Of a stretch of DNA of 64,000 nt, positions 58,780 through 64,000 are shown piece after piece. How positions within the stretch are numbered: the stretch's first letter is position 1; each line of letters opens with the position of its first letter. The DNA comes from Ectocarpus siliculosus. Its lineage: Eukaryota; Sar; Phaeophyceae; Ectocarpales; Ectocarpaceae. The notes below the pieces were generated by a model, which worked only from the letters and a program-made list of their open reading frames with translations, did not search any database and was not told the origin of the DNA. The position numbers and the translations under genes were made by a program. The stretch is from positions 5,115,772 to 5,179,771 of the forward strand of contig FN649742.1 of NCBI GenBank assembly GCA_000310025.1, read 5' to 3'.

Positions 58780-59719
58780 GACTGTTTCTGTGCATTCTTC
58801 AGCTTGCCGCGCATTTATGTTGTGGCGTGCCTGTCTTTTGCATGTGATTGAACTGCGTGGAGGCCGCCTTATGACAGCGTGTTCGTGGTATTTCTTCGCG
58901 AGCTACGTACGTTTCTCTAATTTCGCGACATTGGCTTGTTCAGCGATCATGCCGATTGTTTCGCCATGTATGTTTGGTATTTCGAGATATTTCAACTCAA
59001 TCCTGGAAGCGCCTCGTAACAGTTTTCAGCGTTGCCTCTGGGTTGTTGTTTTCTTTTCATCATTTTCCTTGCGTGTGGCAACTTTCGTTGTTTGCGGTGT
59101 GTTGGTCATCCATCCATTGCGTAAGTTTCTCTGTACGCGTGTCTGCCGGACTTTGCCAATCTTGTGTGGTCGTCCGACACGTGCGTGTTTGTCGTTTGAA
59201 GCGTCGAGGTCCTTCACTGTTGAACGGGGGCATTCTACGTTTTTGCATGGGAGGTTGAACACTTGCGCTGACTGACGAATTGGTGTGGCATGATTTAGTC
59301 AGGCATGATATCGCCGTGTATGGGTGTTTATCATTCACAAACACCGCTGTCGTTTTCTTCTTGAGTACACCCAGGTGCCTACTGCTGTTTGAGTTCAAGC
59401 TGATTAGTGTCTACTCCGGTAGTAAAAAGCTTTGGGGGCGTTGTGGACGCAGCGCACCTGGGTAGCAGTAGTTCACGGTGGGAAGCTGCCGTTGGATATG
59501 TATGAATGTCAAAGATAATGGTAGATTGGGGTTTCTATCTGCCTGGTTGGCATGTTGGCAGGAGGTAGAGATAGATGGAGAGAGAGAGACGAGACTCGTG
59601 TGCAATAATAATACACTGTGTTTACCATCACCAAGGAGGTGAATTGACCAGCCCCCCGAGGCCACGGGGGGAGGATACTGGTCCTAGGCCCTGCCTGACT
59701 TCAGGCGTGTCTACAGGGA
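58780..59719. other. Region without a supported gene
   Basis: Nearly 1 kb of T-rich plus-strand sequence without a conserved frame. A GC-rich hairpin (CCCCCCGAGGCCACGGGGGG) lies near 59652-59671. Confidence 0.4.
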
Positions 59720-60060
59720 AAATACGTATCGATTGACAGTTCGTGGACCTGCTGCTTGCTGCGATATACAATAGCATGTGTCCTTTCAGAACGTATCACA
59801 AGGGCAATGTATATCGCTTGACGTGCAGAGAGTGTCCTGGAAAGGGCAATTTGTTGCAATGTATCAGCGGAAAACGTGTTGGTCATACCAACATGTATCG
59901 ATTTACAGCCAATGCATATCGATATAAACACAGCAGTGTACATTGTGCACCCAATCTATATCGATGCTACAGCAGTGTGTATTGCTCGTCGAATCTGTAT
60001 CGATGCTTCCCTCATGGAATGATCAATGGCCCCGGCGATACGTATCGCCTATTGTTTTAA
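59720..60060. repeat. Array of TGTATCGAT-like motifs, left of the transposase remnant
   Basis: The core (A/T)TATCG, mostly as GTATCGAT, recurs about eight times in one orientation: near 59727, 59808, 59896, 59916, 59959, 59997 and 60041. Spacers between copies are unrelated. This looks like short protein-binding sites, not a simple satellite. Confidence 0.6.
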
Positions 60061-60393
60061 GACTAATGATACTATTCGTCTTATACTACATCAGTGGTGA
60101 CCGGAATATACTAAGTACAATGAACCGCAGGCAAATTCCCCTCCAGCAAAAAATATAATCCCGATGTGTTCCGAATGTTTTATTAGCCAGAAATTATCCC
60201 GATATGTATTACATGTAGACGTGCACCACTGATATCCGATATCCATATAATCATGATAAAAATATGCGTAGACAAGTTGGGACGCACAATGTTGCACGTT
60301 GGTGTCGTTCGTGCACAACGAGCGCATCACGCACAACACAGCGGCACACGCAGCAGTACACCACCCAGCGCCTCTCACACACCATGAGCGCTG

Positions 60394-60510
60394 CCAACAG
60401 TGGTGGGAGCAGCAGCGGTGGGAGCAGCAGCGGTGGGAGCAGCGGCGGTGGGAGCCGCGGCAATGGGAGCAGCGGCGGTGGGATCAGCGGCGGTGGGAGC
60501 GACAATGGTC
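60394..60510 (+). repeat. GGGAGCAGCAGCGGT minisatellite (15-bp unit)
   Basis: Seven or eight imperfect units of GGGAGC(A/C)GC(A/G)GCGGT. One frame encodes Gly/Ser repeats after an ATG at 60384 (MSAANSGGSSSGG). It directly precedes the BED-finger coding piece, and could be a linker of that protein or a separate simple repeat. Confidence 0.85.
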
Positions 60511-61559
60511 GTGGAGGGAGTCGTGGCAGCTGTCAGCTACCGATGGGGACCTTCTTCGGTAATTCTTCTGCCGGTCGCCAGCATTAGCGGCCTCGACGAC
60601 AACAAGCCGAGAAGGGCGTCGTCAACCCCCAGGCACGGTATATGGAATTTCCTGCAGAAGTGCCGTCGGGTGTGCGAGACGCCGTTCTCGGGTTTAGATA
60701 GACTTCGTGTTGGGTACTCAATCGCCCCCGTCTCAAATTCGAGTCGCAGCCCGATCAAGTTCTGGGGTGTTCGGACTGAGATAGGCGACGGACCGTTTAC
60801 TGGCTCGTCTCGGAAGCAGAAATATTTTTGCGTCGCCAGTAGCGAATGCCGGAACAAACAGACGGAGATCGCCATCAACGCGGCGCAAACATCGGGTGCG
60901 ATGACCCACCTGAGATTGCAGCACAAGATCACGTCGGCAGTGTCGGAGGCGACCCTGAAGAAGTAAAGTGTCTGGTGAGTGCGGGTGGTTGTACGTTGGG
61001 TCTGTGTGAAATGTTTTTTTATTGCTCACAAATTTTTTCAACATGGCGGTGCCACTCGTTGTACATAGTCTACGTCTACATGCGTGGCTTGCTTTGCTTG
61101 CTCCTGAATCACCCCCGCCCAAAAACATTGAGAGCTCCATAAACATTGAGAGCGGATGGGGTATTTTCCTAAAGAGTTCTACGTGGTTGCATGTCTCGTG
61201 TTGCTTTTTTCTTCAGGAAAGCCGGCGAGCATGAGGAAGTGCAGGAACTGCTCACCAGCAAGCCGTACAACGACAACCCGGACCGATTTTGTCGAATCCA
61301 TTTCGTGAAGTCCTTCATCATCCATACCGCGAACGCCTTCAACGTAGCGGAGGGCTCTCTTGTGAAGACGAGTTTCTCCGTGATGACCTCCGGTCACATA
61401 TGGGTGGCTAAGCTCAACAACAAAGGGGTGGTTAGTTTCTTACTTGCGAGTGTGGTACATTTGTTGTGTGTGGAAAAAAAGGACAAGTGTTTGGGGCACG
61501 GGAGTAATATAGCCTTGTAGTGGGCCTCACGGAGAGCGCTTACACCCTGGATAATACAT

Positions 61560-62000
61560 AGGTCAATTGGTTATTGGTCCCACAATATCGTTGAGATTTC
61601 GGTAACCGATACAAGCTGCGGTGACAATATGTTAATTCCAGTGGTATCGATATCTATCGTAAAGCACAATATATGAACAACAACATGAACAACACTTAAT
61701 GATCGGTAACCTATTCGTGTATCGATATGTATCGCTTCGATCGGCATACTTTTGAATTGTTCGTCAATTCATATCGGGTATACGATATGATTTAGGCTAA
61801 TTAGATCGATATATATTGGGGGAAACGATATGTTGATGGTCGTGGCGATCGGTACACGTTGCTTATTTAATACGTGTTACTACTGGCTGGCTTCATTGAT
61901 ACATAGCGCTGTATTCAATGGAACTTATTGAAATATAACGGCATGTTTTCTGGTCATTGATACGGTTAATACATATCGAATGGACATTTATTGGGTTTAC
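61560..62000. repeat. Array of ATATCG/CGATAT motifs inside the transposase remnant
   Basis: Roughly fifteen copies of TATCGAT, CGATATG, GATACA and relatives in both orientations, for example near 61586, 61646, 61718-61733, 61776 and 61970. They fill the probable intron between the second and last transposase pieces. The motif is the one seen at 59720-60060 and 62775-63210. Confidence 0.55.
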
Positions 62001-62774
62001 AATATTTTCTTTACCCTGTGTTACCCCCGCTGATACCTCTCGTGAGACAGAGGAACATGCCACAACATGCATACATTACATACAGTACATACGTTGCGTA
62101 GTTTAAGGTGGACTGCTGTACCTCCTCCTGTCACCCAGGCAGATCCACCAACAGCTACGGATGCTGGAGAACGGCGCAGACTACTGGACCCTCGACGGTA
62201 AATCGCTGCCGTTAGCACTCCGAGCAGGGTAGGGACTCTCGCGTCGCCCATTTCTTCATGCCCTCCAGGCGATCCTCGCTTGACCCAGCGTAGTTGGAGA
62301 TGGGGCTCTTTCTTCGAGCGCACAAAAGGAACATCCCCAACAACATCCCGACGCTGACCGACGCCCAGCAACAGGCAGCCATCCCGAATCGTTTTCGGAA
62401 GCAGGATCTGCTGGACGAGGTTAAGGTGTTGGACGTGGAGCTGGACGAGCGTAGCGACGGACAAAACGACGATGCTCAGGAGTACCCGTCGGACAGCGAC
62501 GCCGCCTAGGGGCAGGTGCTGAGTTGTCCTGAGAGTGCACCCCGTCCCGGGTGGAGGTGCGGCCACCGAGCCAGTACCAGCAGCTAGTGGCGCACAGCAA
62601 GACGGTGCGGTGTTTTATTTCACAGAATGGTGGTGTTCAGACTCCATTTTCATGGGGTTGAGTTGGAGAGTTCGCAAGGATCTCTTTTAACTGTTGTCCT
62701 ACTTGTTGACCCATTGTTAGAGCGTTGCCGGAGGCTGGTGATCGTAACTGCAGTCGCGCCTGGAGCTGTGCGAC

Positions 62775-62916
62775 GTATCGATCGGTTTCCTGGGCGCCAT
62801 ATTGACGAACAGTATGTATCGGTTGGTTTTCTGGGCGCCATATTGACGAACAGTATGTATCGATCGGTTTCCTGGGCGCCATATTGACGAGCAATATTTA
62901 TCGATCGATTTCCTGG
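62775..62916. repeat. 41-bp tandem repeat containing GTATCGATCGG, 3.5 copies
   Basis: Units start at 62775, 62816, 62857 and, truncated, 62898. Each has GTATCGATCGG, TTTCCTGGGCGCC and ATATTGACGAACA. Copies differ by a few bases. Confidence 0.9.
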
Positions 62917-63210
62917 AAAACGTATCGGTATTATCAATGCATATCGGAACTAGTTTGTCGGACGATGTTGAAGAGCAAATGCATATTGGTATAATACGTT
63001 CGAAGACATCGGAAAGAGAAACACATATTGAACGACCATTTTTCATCTATATTGCTCCACCAACATATATTGATCGTAATCGTCGCAATACATTGTTTAG
63101 CGTAATACACGCGGATCGACCTGCGTCTAACGTATTGAACAAAACGATACATATTGATATCGAACCTGAACCAATATTGATTTGGAACAATATGCGTTAC
63201 ATATCGTATT
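62917..63210. repeat. Scattered ATATCG/ATATTG motifs, right of the transposase remnant
   Basis: About ten copies of CATATCGG, CATATTG, TATATTGATCG and similar, spaced 15-50 bp apart. They continue the 41-bp repeat without its longer unit and end near ACATATCGTATTG. Confidence 0.5.
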
Positions 63211-63525
63211 GTCCAGGGTGTGTGTGGTCAGAGACATGCAATATTTTTGTGTTTCGGCGAGCCCTTGCAAGTCGGGGGGCCGGGAGTCCAGATTAAAAAT
63301 CTCGCTTTGCTCGAATAAATACCAATATCGTGTGCTTCTATTCTATGCCCGTCCGTCCATCCTCCCGCAAACTAAACGAGGCAACTAACAACTACAGCTG
63401 TGACGTGTGTGTGTGTATCTTTTTGACCGTGTGCGTACATGATGCTGTTGTTGCAAGTATGTGTGTCTGACACAAATAGTCAAGGCCTCTGATTTGTAGC
63501 TAGTTTGAATTTTATACCCGAACAG

Positions 63526-64000
63526 GTTGTTCCAACGGGAGATGCATATCCACAGCCGCAGCAGCGGCTGGCTGTGGTCTACAGCAGCAACCTGGAAGGA
63601 GATTGTACTGACCATGGTTCGCACTCTTGTGTGTTCCGTTAGATGAAAGTTCCCCCAAGAGGGAGATTTGGACAACTTCAAACTTCTGCAACTATCCTGT
63701 CCTGACGAGGTTGAGGAGGTTGATCTAAGCTCGAACCTAGGCGAAAATTCTGTTCAAAGGTAAAGATGGTTCGATTGATTGAGATTGTTCTTTCACAGCA
63801 AGCAGTTCAACAAGGCTGCAATTTGGGAGGATTTGGCTTCTGTGTAGGACTTCAAGATATCATGAATGAGTTCAACAAAAATCCACCAGGGCCACGAGTC
63901 AAACTCGTGGGATACATCACACCTTCAAGCGGATCTCCCACCTGGTATGGCGAGGAACATACAATACAGGCCATCGCCACTGTGACGAAATGGATTCAGG
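63526..64000 (+). CDS. Partial unidentified gene at the right edge
   Basis: Three stretches look coding on the plus strand. After GAACAG near 63525 there is VVPTGDAYPQPQQRLAVVYS. Near 63650-63760 there is GDLDNFKLLQLSCPDEVEEV, ending at a donor CAAAG/GTAAAG. After TTTCACAG at 63798 a frame runs open to base 64000 (GGFGFCVGLQDIMNEFNK, then YITPSSGSPTWYGEEHTI). Phases between the three pieces do not fully agree, so boundaries are provisional. I do not recognise the family. The last piece, open to the window end, is the most convincing. Confidence 0.4.

Larger units (their letters stand above)
60384..62509 (+). pseudogene. hAT-like transposase remnant with BED-type zinc finger
   Basis: Three coding pieces. 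The first (about 60600-60961) contains IKFWGVRTEI, then C-x(5)-C (FCVASSEC) and H-x(4)-H (THLRLQH), the order of a BED zinc finger. A donor at AA/GTAAAG joins in phase with the acceptor before the second piece (about 61217-61430), which contains NPDRFCRIHFVKSFIIHTANAF, resembling the N-terminal helical part of hAT transposases. The third (about 62290-62509) ends LFLRAHKRNIPNNIPTLTDAQ and an acidic tail, like hAT C-termini. A possible short exon at 62141-62200 contains RMLENGADYW. The RNase-H-like catalytic core and dimerisation segment are not seen. No terminal inverted repeats or 8-bp target duplication were confirmed. Family assignment is by pattern only. Confidence 0.5.

Noticed and set aside
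59714-62018. CAGGG at 59714 and CCCTG at 62014 as hAT terminal repeats
   Set aside because: Only about ten imperfect bases match, flanks show no 8-bp duplication, and a coding piece of the transposase lies outside the pair.

Overview
This window is nuclear DNA from an intron-rich eukaryote. The conserved genes are cut by many GT-AG introns of 0.3 to 6 kb. Spacers are long, CAG/CTG and simple repeats are common, and three kinds of degraded transposon are present. The gene set (PP2A scaffold, GCN1, SUMO, C2/IQ and Ig-domain proteins) together with this architecture suggests a stramenopile, most likely a brown alga of the Ectocarpus type. That placement is inference; no database search was possible. 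Exon models below were built by hand, joining splice sites whose reading phases agree.

Layout: (1) 1-1962 (+), the 3' part of an Ig-domain membrane or secreted protein. (2) 4270-10850 (+), a nine-exon, 1,562-residue protein with one C2 domain and four IQ motifs. (3) 10923-11362, a 440-bp TRIM-like element with 69-bp LTRs. (4) 12474-15410 (+), SUMO in two coding exons, with a 5'-UTR intron. (5) 16342-20133 (-), an unrecognised gene of at least six exons. (6) 21114-34151 (+), the PP2A scaffold subunit A: 14 exons, 586 residues, complete. (7) 34679-35770 (-), a single-exon secreted protein of unknown function. (8) 36067 to about 50890 (+), GCN1: seven exons, about 2,503 residues readable, with its conserved C-terminal end missing. 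Its 5.7-kb intron 2 is a graveyard of repeats. (9) 51-64 kb, mostly repeats: an inverted-repeat pair, a Ty3/gypsy pseudogene with the integrase core deleted, a hAT-like BED-finger transposase remnant set among ATATCG-rich arrays, and one exon of an unidentified gene at the right edge.

The genes do not form a pathway cluster. SUMO, PP2A-A and GCN1 are independent housekeeping genes (protein modification, phosphatase assembly, amino-acid-starvation signalling to GCN2). PP2A-A and GCN1 are both HEAT-repeat proteins lying head to tail, but nothing in the sequence shows that they are functionally linked. The points most worth a second look are the SUMO gene that already ends in GG, the abrupt loss of the GCN1 C-terminus next to the transposon-rich tract, the TRIM element, the TIR element in GCN1 intron 2, and the ATATCG motif arrays.
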